Of a DNA stretch of 64,000 nt, positions 1-8,831 are shown in pieces. The notes beneath the pieces were generated by a model. It did not search any database, was not told the DNA's origin, and worked only from the letters and a program-made list of their open reading frames with translations. Source of the DNA: Coemansia sp. RSA 487. Lineage: Eukaryota; Kickxellomycota; Kickxellomycetes; Kickxellales; Kickxellaceae. The translations under genes were made by a program, and so were the position numbers. Position 1 is the stretch's first letter. Each line of letters opens with the position of its first letter. The DNA is taken from contig JANBRJ010000050.1 in the NCBI GenBank assembly GCA_027577595.1, positions 56,506 to 120,505 of the forward strand. The letters are read 5' to 3'.

Positions 1-587
1 ATGTTCTGGGAGTCGCTTACCACATGCGAGGCGGCGATGCTTGTCAGCTCGATACGGTCGCGCCAGACGGCGCTTACATTCATTGGCTCGCTGGCCATGG
101 ATGCCCAGACGGAGTCGCTGGCCAGCACACGCTTGACGGCAACCGGCGCCGAAGCAACTAGCTTGCAGAACGGCGCCCACGACACAAACCCCGCTGCAGT
201 GCGCAGCTCAGCCACCAGCTCATACGCTACAAATGCCGACGGCGCAAACACCGTCTCGTTGATGTTGCCAGGAACCCCCACACTGAAGCGCCACATCTGC
301 TGCCCTGATGCTGCGCTGTGCGGCAGCTCGCTCGATGTCTCCCCAACCACGCCGTCTCTGACCACCACGCATGTTATTTCAGACAGAAATGCCACCGACA
401 TTGCCGGATTGAGCATGTCCTCTTCTTTGGGCCGGAACCGGACCACGAGCGAGCTGACTGCGCGGGGAGTCTTGGATGTGAAGACGATGCGTCCAGAGAT
501 CACTGAGCAGCGCGCCTCTCGCAGCGGCCCGTGCAGAAATATGTCTGGCGAGTCGGGAATGATCTGGAGCCGTCCTTTCGAGAGCAT
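1..587 (-). CDS. Arrestin-like protein, N-terminal part (3' end lies outside the window)
   Basis: Reading the minus strand from the ATG at 585-587 gives an open frame to the window edge. It begins MLSKGRLQIIPDSPDIFLHG and continues with beta-rich arrestin-fold sequence, including segments such as GRIVFTSKTPRAVSSLVVRF and QQMWRFSVGVPGNINETVF. The layout (short lead, xIIPxxPxIxLxG, GRIxF, then a VxFR-type strand) matches the starts of two other arrestin-like genes in this window at 48215-49417 and 55305-56777. Fungal alpha-arrestins adapt ubiquitin ligases to plasma-membrane transporters; that role here is inference. The frame stays open upstream of the chosen ATG, but no ATG precedes it in that stretch, and alignment to the paralogues supports 587. 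The open frame on the other strand over this region is an antisense shadow. The C-terminus and any PPxY motif cannot be seen. Confidence 0.7.
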   Translation of the reverse strand, partial: MLSKGRLQIIPDSPDIFLHGPLREARCSVISGRIVFTSKTPRAVSSLVVRFRPKEEDMLNPAMSVAFLSEITCVVVRDGVVGETSSELPHSAASGQQMWRFSVGVPGNINETVFAPSAFVAYELVAELRTAAGFVSWAPFCKLVASAPVAVKRVLASDSVWASMASEPMNVSAVWRDRIELTSIAASHVVSDSQN

Positions 588-1639
588 TTGTCTAGCTATT
601 GTCTGCAATGGCAAGGCCGTGTGTGGAAACCGGATTATACAATTGGAGCAGAGAGAAAGGAGATTATCTAGTCTGATGACCGAAGGAATGGTAGCAGCTG
701 AGGAATCCGCGATGTACAGAATCTGAAATAACAAATATATAAATAATAGAATGCTGGCGAGGTGTGGTCAAGAGGAGGGGAATGTGTTTTACATGTGTGC
801 GGAAGAGCAAAGCTGACGAGCGTTCGGAAAATGAAAACGTCTGGATACCCACTCTTATTTATTTTATTGCAAGCTCAAAAGAAAAAGCCCTGGTTTTTTA
901 TTTGCAAGACAATTAATGAACATAATAAAAGGACAAACGACGGGTTGTTTATTCACTGAGCAGCATGCATCGTCCAGGCACACGCGCAACCTACATGTTC
1001 CACGCAGACAAAGACAAAGACTTGTTGCTATAGGGCAGCTGGGGGCCCGCAAGTGATGGCAAAAACAGCCCCAGAAAACGCGGAGAGGCGCTCTTTCTTC
1101 GTCAGAGAAAGAAAACAGACAATAATATGCGAGGGAGGGAGGGAGGGTGAGTGGGGAAGTCTGCAATAAGAAAGCAAAAAGAAGAGACGGTCAAAGCCTC
1201 AATAGCCAAATGCCAGAAAGGGATGCCAAACCGGTCTGCAGATTTGACTGTTGCAATGTCTAAACAACACCCATAGCAGGTTTCTGGTGCTGCTGACGCC
1301 ACCTTTGTCTTTTGTAGTGAATTCTTTTTTGGGACACAAAGCTGAGAAAAGTGAACATTTTTCTTTAATCATCCCTCCCTTCCCTTCCCTTGCAGCAACG
1401 CTTTTCAGTCGTGCATGCGCGTGCATCCTTCCACACAGCTGGAAAAAAGAGCGAAGAGATTTCCCCAAGCCTCAATTTTGGGATCAGAAAGCAAACTATT
1501 ACGGCTGTATTCAGGGTGGCTGGCGAATATTCCGGAATCGCCAGTGTATTCTGGCCAAAATCGGAACTGAGTTCAGCTCCATGCTGCCGAAATTTATATG
1601 CTCTATTCAGTCCAATATTGGCTATATTAAAAACTGCAG
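588..1639. other. Intergenic region between partial arrestin gene and CDK gene
   Basis: No convincing gene was found. It should hold the promoter of the leftward arrestin-like gene (a TATATAAAT-like stretch lies near 735-745) and the 3' region of the leftward kinase gene. A short GGGA microsatellite lies at about 1131-1148. The open frames here have low-complexity or erratic composition and no recognisable domain. Confidence 0.5.
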
Positions 1640-2861
1640 TCAGCTGTTGCTGCTACCACCAGAATTCATGTTTCTTAGCTCGTCAAAGTACGGATGTGAG
1701 AGTGCCTGCTCGGCAGATATCCGCTTCTCTGGCGCGTACTCCAGAAGCCTCCTCAGAAGATCGATTCCCTTTGCACTAAGCTTTGGAAGCAGCGGTTCTA
1801 GCCCTACGCCAGGGAAGATGGGGAAGCTGCGCTTCCAATCTGGAAGCTGCGTGCACTTGGGCCAAAGCCTCCGCGAATAGTCGGCGTCGCTGGATCCATT
1901 CTGCTGGCTCTGCTGCTGGGCCTGCATCGGCGCTGGCAGGGCGTCCGAAACAAGAGGGTCAATAGGCGTGCCCATTAGCTTGAATATATGCAAAAGCTGG
2001 TCATCGATCGACGTCCCGGCAAAGAATGGGCGTCCAGTAGCCATTTCCGCAAATATGCACCCAATCGACCAGATATCGATCGATGTGTCATACTGCCGCG
2101 ATCCCATCAGCACATCTGGCGCACGATACCACAGCGTAACAACCTCGTGCGAATATGACCGAACAGGTATCCCAAACGCCCTTGCAAGCCCGAAATCCCC
2201 CAGCTTGAGATCGCCGCGCTTGTTGATCAGCAGGTTCTGGGGCTTCAGGTCACGGTGCAAAACCCGGTTTCTGTGGCAGTAAGCAATGCCACAGAGCAGC
2301 TGGTAGAGCAGGTGCTTGACTGTCAAGGGATCAAGATCACCACCGTATGCATCAACAAACTTTTTCAGATCAGAGTCCATAAATTCAAACACAAGCGTAA
2401 GCTTCTTTTCAGTGTGCAACACATCAAACAGGCCAACAATGTTTGGATGTTTTAGTTCCTTCAGCAGCGATATCTCTCGAATTGCCGTGCACGGAACCCC
2501 TTCCTCCTCGTTGTCCAGCCGAATGCGCTTCAACGCCACCACTTCGTTTGTTTCTCTGTTTTGCGCCTTGTAGACAATTCCATATGTTCCCTCGCCAAGC
2601 TTTTCAATCTTCTACAAACATGCTGTAAAATATGATGGCGTTTATCTTCTATTAGTTGTTTTTAGTTTCACACTTTATCGGGGGTATATAACGCCTGTTG
2701 TTGTTTTTGTTTCTGGGGCATAGTTTGCGTTGTTTAAAGCTACTGTACGCTTCTGTCGATGCTGTTTGCCAACTTTAAAGAGCACAGCAGCCCTTGGTTA
2801 CGCTCATGAAGCTGCAACACTGCTACTACCGTTTCACCACTCTTACCTGATACTTTTCCAT
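1640..2861 (-). CDS. PHO85: Cyclin-dependent kinase of the Pho85/CDK5 type
   Basis: Two exons: 2847-2861 encodes MEKYQ, a GTAAGA donor follows, and 1640-2611 encodes the rest after a TGTAG acceptor; the joined protein has 328 residues. The kinase core is complete: glycine loop GEGTYG (11-16), catalytic K33, a PCTAIRE cyclin-binding helix (45-51), HRDLKPQN catalytic loop, DFG, and the T-loop [22 protein letters not shown]. That T-loop is the Pho85/CDK5 form, with Ser where CDK1/2 carry the activating Thr. Family role: with alternative Pcl-type cyclins it controls phosphate, nutrient, glycogen and polarity signalling. An insert rich in Gln lies just after LMGTPID, before [12 protein letters not shown]. 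The helix reads PCTAIRE rather than the PSTAIRE of yeast Pho85, so a PCTAIRE-kinase (CDK16-like) relation is an alternative, but the T-loop favours Pho85/CDK5. It shares a 340-bp divergent promoter with the kaptin-like gene. Confidence 0.92.
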
Positions 2862-3201
2862 TTTTGACTGCTATCGGCGTTATATTACAGCAAGCTTTTA
2901 GTCCGGTTCGTTAGTGTCAGGTAGAGGCGTTTAGTAGTCGGAATTAAAGAACGTAGATTTCGTATGATAAAATTTATATGAAAAAGAGCATAAATCGAAA
3001 CAAAAAAAAAATTTAAAAGCTGAAATAGAAGAAGGGCGCAAAACTGCCAATGGATAATATCCAAAAGCAGCCAATGGAAGTCCTTTGCTGGGCCATCGTG
3101 ATCGATAAAAGGTGTGTGCGTGTACACGCAGGTCACACGTCTCTATTTCGTTTCTTTTTAAATCGGTATTTTTTTGTACACAAGCTTTTTTGTTCATTCA
3201 A
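2862..3201. promoter_or_regulatory. Divergent promoter region between CDK and kaptin-like genes
   Basis: This 340-bp gap separates the start codons of the leftward kinase and the rightward kaptin-like gene, so it must hold both promoters and both 5' leaders. A poly-A run lies at about 3000-3011. No specific operator was recognised. Confidence 0.45.
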
Positions 3202-5529
3202 ATGTCTGCTGCGACTCAGACTCAAGGACAGGACAAGAGTTCAGAGGATGTATCCGTACGACGCTTTCGTGAGGTCCATTACCACCGCTTCAAATTAGGA
3301 ACACGCAGCAATGTGCACGGGACATGCGTTTTGCGCTCACACCTACCTGTGCGCCTTCCACGCCCGCATACAATGCAGCAGATATACAATGATCCTCCGC
3401 CTGGTGTTGGATACCGCAGACTTATTTTGCCGCAATGGCACGAGGCAAGGGATCGCGCGTCGCTGCTGCGTTTGCTAGCCGATCACGAAAGGTCGGTTAT
3501 CGGCGAAATCAACCAGGAGCGCGCTACGACTGCAAAATGGCTAGAGAGTAAAAAAGCAATTGCGAGAACACATGTTGTCGTGGCTACACAGTCAAACCTA
3601 TTGTTTTTCGTTGCTGGGTTTGGATATTGGAATGTTCTTGACATCAACCTGAACCTAATCAACGAGTCCTGTGCTGGCGTGAAAGCATTTGAAATGCCAC
3701 TGCATCGAAATGGCGATAAAGCGAAGGGCTCCCCCAAAGGACACGAAAAGGACACAGATGATTTGCTAAACATTGACCAAGACCAGCTGCTTCCGGCGCT
3801 GGTTGTTGCCTTGACAACATATGTGAAGCAGCCGTCCGAGAAAAGGGAAGGCGTAATTGACGAGTCTGGTTCCTATCGCCTTTACGCGCTTGGCGCTGAT
3901 TCATTGCCTCCTATTCCGCAGGAATTTGTCGATATGCATGCTTTGGTTACGAGCAGTGCCAAATCCAAGGAAGAGGGCAATGCCGTTTCTCGAAAAGACC
4001 CACCATCGGCAAAAGCTTATGAGTACAAAATCGATGTGTCGGAAGCGAGATCAAACTCGCAGCCGGTAGATATGGCGAGCAGAACAGGCCCTAGCTTGGG
4101 TATTTCGGGAGCAACGCTAAAAAGATCGGCATCAGTTCCGCAAACGGCGTCATCCGTTGATGCCAGCAGTGCCGCTGGCCACGACATGTTCTCTGCTGAT
4201 GAGATTCCATTTGTTCAGCATAAGGATCCTATCGACGCAATTCCCCTAAACAGCTATGCGTATTTGGAGGAGCGTTTGTTGAGCTTGCGGGTCAGCGAGA
4301 AAACGTTGCGCGTCGACCTTAATTACTTACCATTTCGCATATCGCACGATATCATTGAGGGAATGCCGCCAATCCTTCTTGTTGCTGGAAATGACAACAA
4401 GATACACCGCTATGCATTCGGGTGCGATCGGATCATCGAGATCGAGCCCTTGCTATGTCCCAAAACCGATGTGCCTCTGACATACACTGCGTATGACGCG
4501 CGGACCATTGGGCCGTTCCATGTACAAATAACAGCACACCAAGAGTTTTCGGTGGCATTGCAAGCTAGCAGGGCACTCACTGAGAAAGAACTTGCGCAGG
4601 AGCAGGCAAAAAAAGAGGGTAGTTCGATCAGCAGCCGCAATCAAAGGCTTATGCGGCGCTTGCTGGTTGCTGACGAGGAGGTATACGATGCAGCGCCAAT
4701 ACTGACCACCATATTCACGCCGCATACAAACATAATCGACCGCTCTGCTTTCGATTTTATGGTCACAAGGCTCACAAGTTCCAGCGCTATGGCTGAGGAC
4801 GGCAGCAATGGCGAAAGCAGTAGCAGTAGCCAGCAGCAGCTTGAGGCAGGCGATGTCTACAACTGCGAATGGCCACTGGGGACTACTGAATCGTTCCCGA
4901 GCCTCCACAGCCACGGCAAACCCGAAACGAACAGCAGCCAAGCGGTGGACAAGCCGCCCCGAGTGCATGCGCTGATCGGGTTTGTTGGTGAAGATGCGGT
5001 CATATACCACGACGTTCCAGTTGCTGGCCTCGATCCAGTCCCCACGCTTGTTGGCGGAGTTGCCGGGAAGGTGCCAGAGTCGGCACCGCATATTTCTGGC
5101 CGACTTGGCGGCCTAGGAGGTGTGTTTTCCCTGGCTGGAAGCTCCAGAGAGGGCATGATCACATCTGTGCATTTTGATGACCTGGATTTTGATGGGTCAA
5201 AGGAGGTCATTGTTGGAACTGTGTCTGGAGCGGTGATGATTTACAAGTCCATGTCGGAAAAAGGGTACGTTTTGGTCTGGAAACGGAGGTTCCCTGCACC
5301 TGTGTATGGGATCTTCAGCGTTGATATAAACTGCGACGGCGCCAATGAGCTGGTTGTGGCGACGCTTACGGGCGTCCATATTATGCAGCCTAATCTGGCG
5401 CATATTCGCGCGAAACTGCTGAGGCAGCTTTTGCTTGCACGAAATGAGCAAAGCGCCAGCAGCACATCCTCCATGCCCACCAGCGGGGGTGAAAATGATG
5501 CCAACTGCAGTAGTGCAGCCAGGGACTAG
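3202..5529 (+). CDS. KPTN: Kaptin-like protein (KICSTOR complex subunit homologue)
   Basis: Single-exon gene for 775 residues. The open frame extends 90 bp upstream, but the ATG at 3202 (MSAATQTQG) is preferred because the upstream part is unlike the rest. Features recalled from animal kaptin recur in order: an N-terminal RF...SNVxG motif (here HRFKLGTRSNVHG), a middle ILLVAGNDNKIHRY segment (kaptin FLLSGNDPAIHLY), and a C-terminal FG-GAP/propeller stretch with DDLDFDGSKEVIVGTVSG, VDINCDGANELVVATL and GVHIMQPNLAHIRAKLLRQL (kaptin VDLTGDG..ELAVVSLKGVHILQ..). In animals kaptin works with ITFG2, SZT2 and KICS2 to tether GATOR1 to lysosomes and restrain TORC1 under amino-acid shortage; that role here is inference. 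Large insertions (for example around residues 245-340) make it longer than the 436-residue human protein as I remember it. The gene lies head-to-head with a Pho85-type kinase. Confidence 0.8.
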   Translation: MSAATQTQGQDKSSEDVSVRRFREVHYHRFKLGTRSNVHGTCVLRSHLPVRLPRPHTMQQIYNDPPPGVGYRRLILPQWHEARDRASLLRLLADHERSVIGEINQERATTAKWLESKKAIARTHVVVATQSNLLFFVAGFGYWNVLDINLNLINESCAGVKAFEMPLHRNGDKAKGSPKGHEKDTDDLLNIDQDQLLPALVVALTTYVKQPSEKREGVIDESGSYRLYALGADSLPPIPQEFVDMHALVTSSAKSKEEGNAVSRKDPPSAKAYEYKIDVSEARSNSQPVDMASRTGPSLGISGATLKRSASVPQTASSVDASSAAGHDMFSADEIPFVQHKDPIDAIPLNSYAYLEERLLSLRVSEKTLRVDLNYLPFRISHDIIEGMPPILLVAGNDNKIHRYAFGCDRIIEIEPLLCPKTDVPLTYTAYDARTIGPFHVQITAHQEFSVALQASRALTEKELAQEQAKKEGSSISSRNQRLMRRLLVADEEVYDAAPILTTIFTPHTNIIDRSAFDFMVTRLTSSSAMAEDGSNGESSSSSQQQLEAGDVYNCEWPLGTTESFPSLHSHGKPETNSSQAVDKPPRVHALIGFVGEDAVIYHDVPVAGLDPVPTLVGGVAGKVPESAPHISGRLGGLGGVFSLAGSSREGMITSVHFDDLDFDGSKEVIVGTVSGAVMIYKSMSEKGYVLVWKRRFPAPVYGIFSVDINCDGANELVVATLTGVHIMQPNLAHIRAKLLRQLLLARNEQSASSTSSMPTSGGENDANCSSAARD

Positions 5530-5753
5530 GAAAACGGTGGCTGATTGATTTGGTTTCTATGCAGACCCAATGAATGATATATATTGGTTTAATATACTTG
5601 CATCATCATGTGTTTTACACGATTTTTGAAAAACAATAAAACTTGATTATAAATGGATCAAATGCGTGGTTTATTTATATGTAGAGATAGATAGGCGGCA
5701 AGAGTGGCGATAATTTACAAATTAAGATGGCGATTATTCGAACGAACGTTCTT

Positions 5754-7760
5754 CTAGTTGTATGTTGTTTGAAGGGCGCGCGAGTCCATACGGGTAAACT
5801 TGACAGCAGGAGCAGCTTCGCGTAGCTCGGCAATCATCCGCTTGTGAGAGCGAGCATGGTTTGTGCTGCACTCCTCGAGCTTTGGAAAGCGCTGGATGAG
5901 CCAAGCTGACAGCCATTGCGGATCGGTAAGGATGTCCTCATCGGCACTGATACCGATCCACTTTAACGATCTGTTTTCCCTCGACTTTTGGACAGCCAAG
6001 GAGGGCTGCTCGTGTTGGCCAAAGCCAAAGAGCGAGTCGCTGCGCAAAGACGCTGAGAGCTTGACTAGGTTCGGAAGCTGCTGAACAAGAGAATCGAGCG
6101 TCGATGTCGTGAATGAAGCACGCGGGATGTAGAGCGTGCTGAGAGACCTTGAAATTGGTGGCGGGTGCTGGTGTCTGCTGTTACTTGTCGCAGCATTGTG
6201 AGGCCCTGGCAAACAGCCTTCGCCATCTGAGTCAACATCCGTGGTATCCGAATCAAGCTCCAACGATGGCGAAGAGCCTGGTATTGCTGCTGCTGCTGCT
6301 GCTACCCTGTGCTGCGGACCGAGTGTAGGCGACTCCACTGGGGTGATGGTTGACGAGGCTGTGGACGTGCGACGAAGCATGCGATCTGTGAAAAGCATGT
6401 CCTCGTCGTCAGTGCCAATCAGACGGCACATGGCAGCGTCCATGATCTCGTATCCCGGGGACCCGTCTCCCTTGCGCTGCTCGATTGAGAGGTGGCGCAG
6501 GCACTTGAGCCCGCGGATAATGTTGACCAGGCCAAGAGCCGAGAGACGTGGACCAGAATAGTCGAGGCTGTTGGTGACAAGCTGGACAAGGCTCGGACAC
6601 GCGGCTGGCAGTCTTTCCGCATCCATGTCAGCAATTGCTGGGAGCGTGAGGCTGCGAAGGCAGGGCCATTCGTTTGCCAGAAAGACTTCTAGCCACCGGT
6701 TATTCTGCAGCGTAACCGCCCCGCGTGCACTGTCCGCCGCTACGTTATTATTGCCGTTCCTGCTGCGCTGCCAGACATGGCGTACAGAGAGCGTGCAAAG
6801 GTTGGGAAACATCTGCGAAACAAGCGGAAGAACTGCATCGGAGCGGTCGACAGCCACATGCTCAAGATGCAGAGATGTGACCGACGGCAAGCAGACAGGG
6901 GCAGAGACAAATGGGTCGATCCAGGCATGCTCAATGGAAAGATACTTTAGCGATTGCTGGCTGTTTTGCAGCGCACAGAGCAGCTCGGGCGTAAAGTCGG
7001 AGCCACCTATCGCAAGAGAGGTCAGTTGGTTGGGCCTTCTGCACAGCATCTCTGCAGCGCCCCTCTCGTTGGGCATCAGTGCAGACCAGTGCTGGTTGTA
7101 TCCGTAAGGCTTGATGGCCAAGCGGCGGATGGAGGCGCAGTACCCGTCGCCCACCGAACCACTAGGGCCCCAAAAGAGGGGTGCTATCTGTGTAAATGAC
7201 GCAAGCTTGTCGCGAATGTACAATTCCCTGACGCTCGGTGCATTGCGGCGCACGGCGGCAGCAACCGTCTCGTGGTCGCTGTAGCGGACGCTGAACATCT
7301 CGACAGAAACAGAGTCAAGGCAGGGCCAGCCAATCGCGAGGACAGCATCGAATTCGTCGGCAGGGCTGCCGCTAGCGCTACGGCGCGGCCCGCCCTGGTA
7401 AAAGTCAGAGGAGCGGAAAACAATCTTGCGCACGCATGGCGCATATCTCCTACTGATGTCACGCAGGCGATCATGGGTGGAGTTGCGCATCCAGCGGTTG
7501 CTGACTACAAGCTGGGCCAGGCCCTGGCGCAGAGCCGCCGTCCGCCATCTGCGGCTCGTTTGGCGCAAGGCCGAGAGTTCGGTGCTGCCAAAAGCGCCAG
7601 GCGGGTGGTTGCCAGAGCAGCCGAGCGCAAACGCCTGGGTTTCGGGGGTTGCGCACGAGCAGCAGCGGAGCCGTGCGCAGATGGCGAGAACGAGCTCAAA
7701 GGGAAGGCTATCGACTGGGGCAACGGTTCTGTAGCCCCTGTGCTGCTGCGGGTCCGCCAT
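5754..7760 (-). CDS. F-box / leucine-rich-repeat protein
   Basis: Single exon; the ATG at 7758-7760 (MADPQQHRGYRTV) gives 668 residues. The longer open frame upstream translates a HI-repeat microsatellite and is not credible coding sequence. An F-box-like helix, VDSLPFELVLAICARL, sits near residue 15, followed by irregular LRR-like units (LTSLAIGGSDFTPELLCAL, LKYLSIEHAWI, VTSLHLEHVAV, LCTLSVRHVW, LRSLTLPAIADM, LRHLSIEQ, LSTLYIPRASF). This architecture predicts a substrate receptor for an SCF ubiquitin ligase; the target is unknown. A disordered acidic and Ala-rich insert (about 470-550) interrupts the repeat array. Fungal F-box/LRR proteins diverge quickly, so no orthologue is named. Confidence 0.78.
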   Translation of the reverse strand: MADPQQHRGYRTVAPVDSLPFELVLAICARLRCCSCATPETQAFALGCSGNHPPGAFGSTELSALRQTSRRWRTAALRQGLAQLVVSNRWMRNSTHDRLRDISRRYAPCVRKIVFRSSDFYQGGPRRSASGSPADEFDAVLAIGWPCLDSVSVEMFSVRYSDHETVAAAVRRNAPSVRELYIRDKLASFTQIAPLFWGPSGSVGDGYCASIRRLAIKPYGYNQHWSALMPNERGAAEMLCRRPNQLTSLAIGGSDFTPELLCALQNSQQSLKYLSIEHAWIDPFVSAPVCLPSVTSLHLEHVAVDRSDAVLPLVSQMFPNLCTLSVRHVWQRSRNGNNNVAADSARGAVTLQNNRWLEVFLANEWPCLRSLTLPAIADMDAERLPAACPSLVQLVTNSLDYSGPRLSALGLVNIIRGLKCLRHLSIEQRKGDGSPGYEIMDAAMCRLIGTDDEDMLFTDRMLRRTSTASSTITPVESPTLGPQHRVAAAAAAIPGSSPSLELDSDTTDVDSDGEGCLPGPHNAATSNSRHQHPPPISRSLSTLYIPRASFTTSTLDSLVQQLPNLVKLSASLRSDSLFGFGQHEQPSLAVQKSRENRSLKWIGISADEDILTDPQWLSAWLIQRFPKLEECSTNHARSHKRMIAELREAAPAVKFTRMDSRALQTTYN

Positions 7761-7904
7761 TATTGTATCTAGAGAAAGTATATATGTTGTGCGTATTTGA
7801 GCGTATAGATGTGGCGTACGAGTTGCTTGTTTGTGTGGCTGAAGGAAGACCAAGTGGAGCAAAATAAACACGACGACAGCAACGGGAAAGAATATTATAA
7901 AAAC

Positions 7905-7944
7905 ATGGATATGGATATGGATGTGAATATGAATATGAATATGG
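7905..7944. repeat. ATGGAT/ATGAAT hexanucleotide microsatellite
   Basis: About seven imperfect copies of ATGGAT/ATGAAT lie in tandem 145 bp upstream of the F-box gene start. On the minus strand they create a spurious run of alternating His-Ile codons in the open leader frame. Confidence 0.8.
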
Positions 7945-8119
7945 AAGAATAAAAGCACTTTAATTTGGTAGAGATCTTTTAACCAAGTGGGAGGAGCGCT
8001 AGGGACGTTTTTATAACCAAACCACAAGAGCCGAAAACCTTGAATATAAATAGAATGCGTCTGTCTGTGCAACAATACAGGTTGGACAAATCAGATGGCA
8101 GGGACAAGGCATGCTCAAA

Positions 8120-8812
8120 GCTGTTGGTCAGTGCACTGCATTTCTAACTGGATATCCCGTGCCATTTTTATTTCCAACAGAAGGAACTTCTGACGATGAA
8201 TGCTGTGCGGATCGCGCAATATCCGCTCCACTCACCGCCACAAGCAGCAGGTCTTGAAAAGAATTAGCTGCATACATGCGCTTTCCATACTTGCGCGGAA
8301 ACAGGGAATGTGCACTGACCACCTTGCTGCACCTTCCATCCCTGTTTCTGCTTTACCCTCGGTGTTTGCCATTGAAACGCTTGTTTCGTGGGAAGAGAAC
8401 TTTGACCTAGCTTTGGCAATTTCCCCGAGTCCAGAGAACAATGCCACACAAATGTGTGCGCACCTCACCTGAGCGTTGGATTGCCTCATTTTTCCTATCT
8501 GAGAAAACTGAAAGCTCACCTTTATCCCAGGCCTCTTCTCCACTACAGCCAAAGCTAAAGAGGTGCTGCTGGCTGCGTTCCTACGAAATGATTCACCATC
8601 AGCTGTCACTTTCCACAAAATATGACCAATGTATGCATAATTCGTATCTGGATGCAGCCAAGGATTTTCGGATATTCGTTGGTTGCTGGATCAAAGTCGC
8701 CCACCCCACCTCCTTGCGCCAGCAGCTGTTTTCAGTTTTGAACACCATGCAAACAGCACAAACATGATGTATACAGCTCAAAGAAAGTACAGCCCGTTCA
8801 TCCATTTATAAA
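8120..8812 (-). CDS. Probable small multi-exon gene, function unknown (exons tentative)
   Basis: No single long frame covers this interval, but the minus strand shows coding-like pieces separated by splice-like signals. One piece (about 8687-8522) reads ENPWLHPDTNYAYIGHILWK, then VTADGESFRRNAASS and VVEKRPGIK. The frame continues to QSNAQ, followed by a GTGAGG donor at 8469. After a CTAG acceptor near 8406 comes VKVLFPRNKRFNGKHRG with a GTAAAG donor. A further piece at about 8322-8234 reads VVSAHSLFPRKYGKRMYAAN and ends at a GTGAGT donor. A TTTATAAAT element lies near 8805-8813. I recognise no family. The first exon is unresolved: an in-frame TGA precedes the first piece unless an intron removes it. 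Coordinates are bounds, not exact exons. Confidence 0.4.
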
Positions 8813-8831
8813 AACCTCACCCACCCCACTC

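Noticed and set aside
1-726. A 241-codon plus-strand open frame at the left edge
   Set aside because: It is Ser/Thr-rich antisense sequence to the arrestin-like gene, whose minus-strand frame has recognisable arrestin strands.
8500-8521. A 21-nt stretch GTGAGC...TTTCTCAG in the probable gene at 8.1-8.8 kb that looks like an ultra-short intron
   Set aside because: It is a multiple of three and is open in frame, so it can be coding. No other intron in the window is so short.
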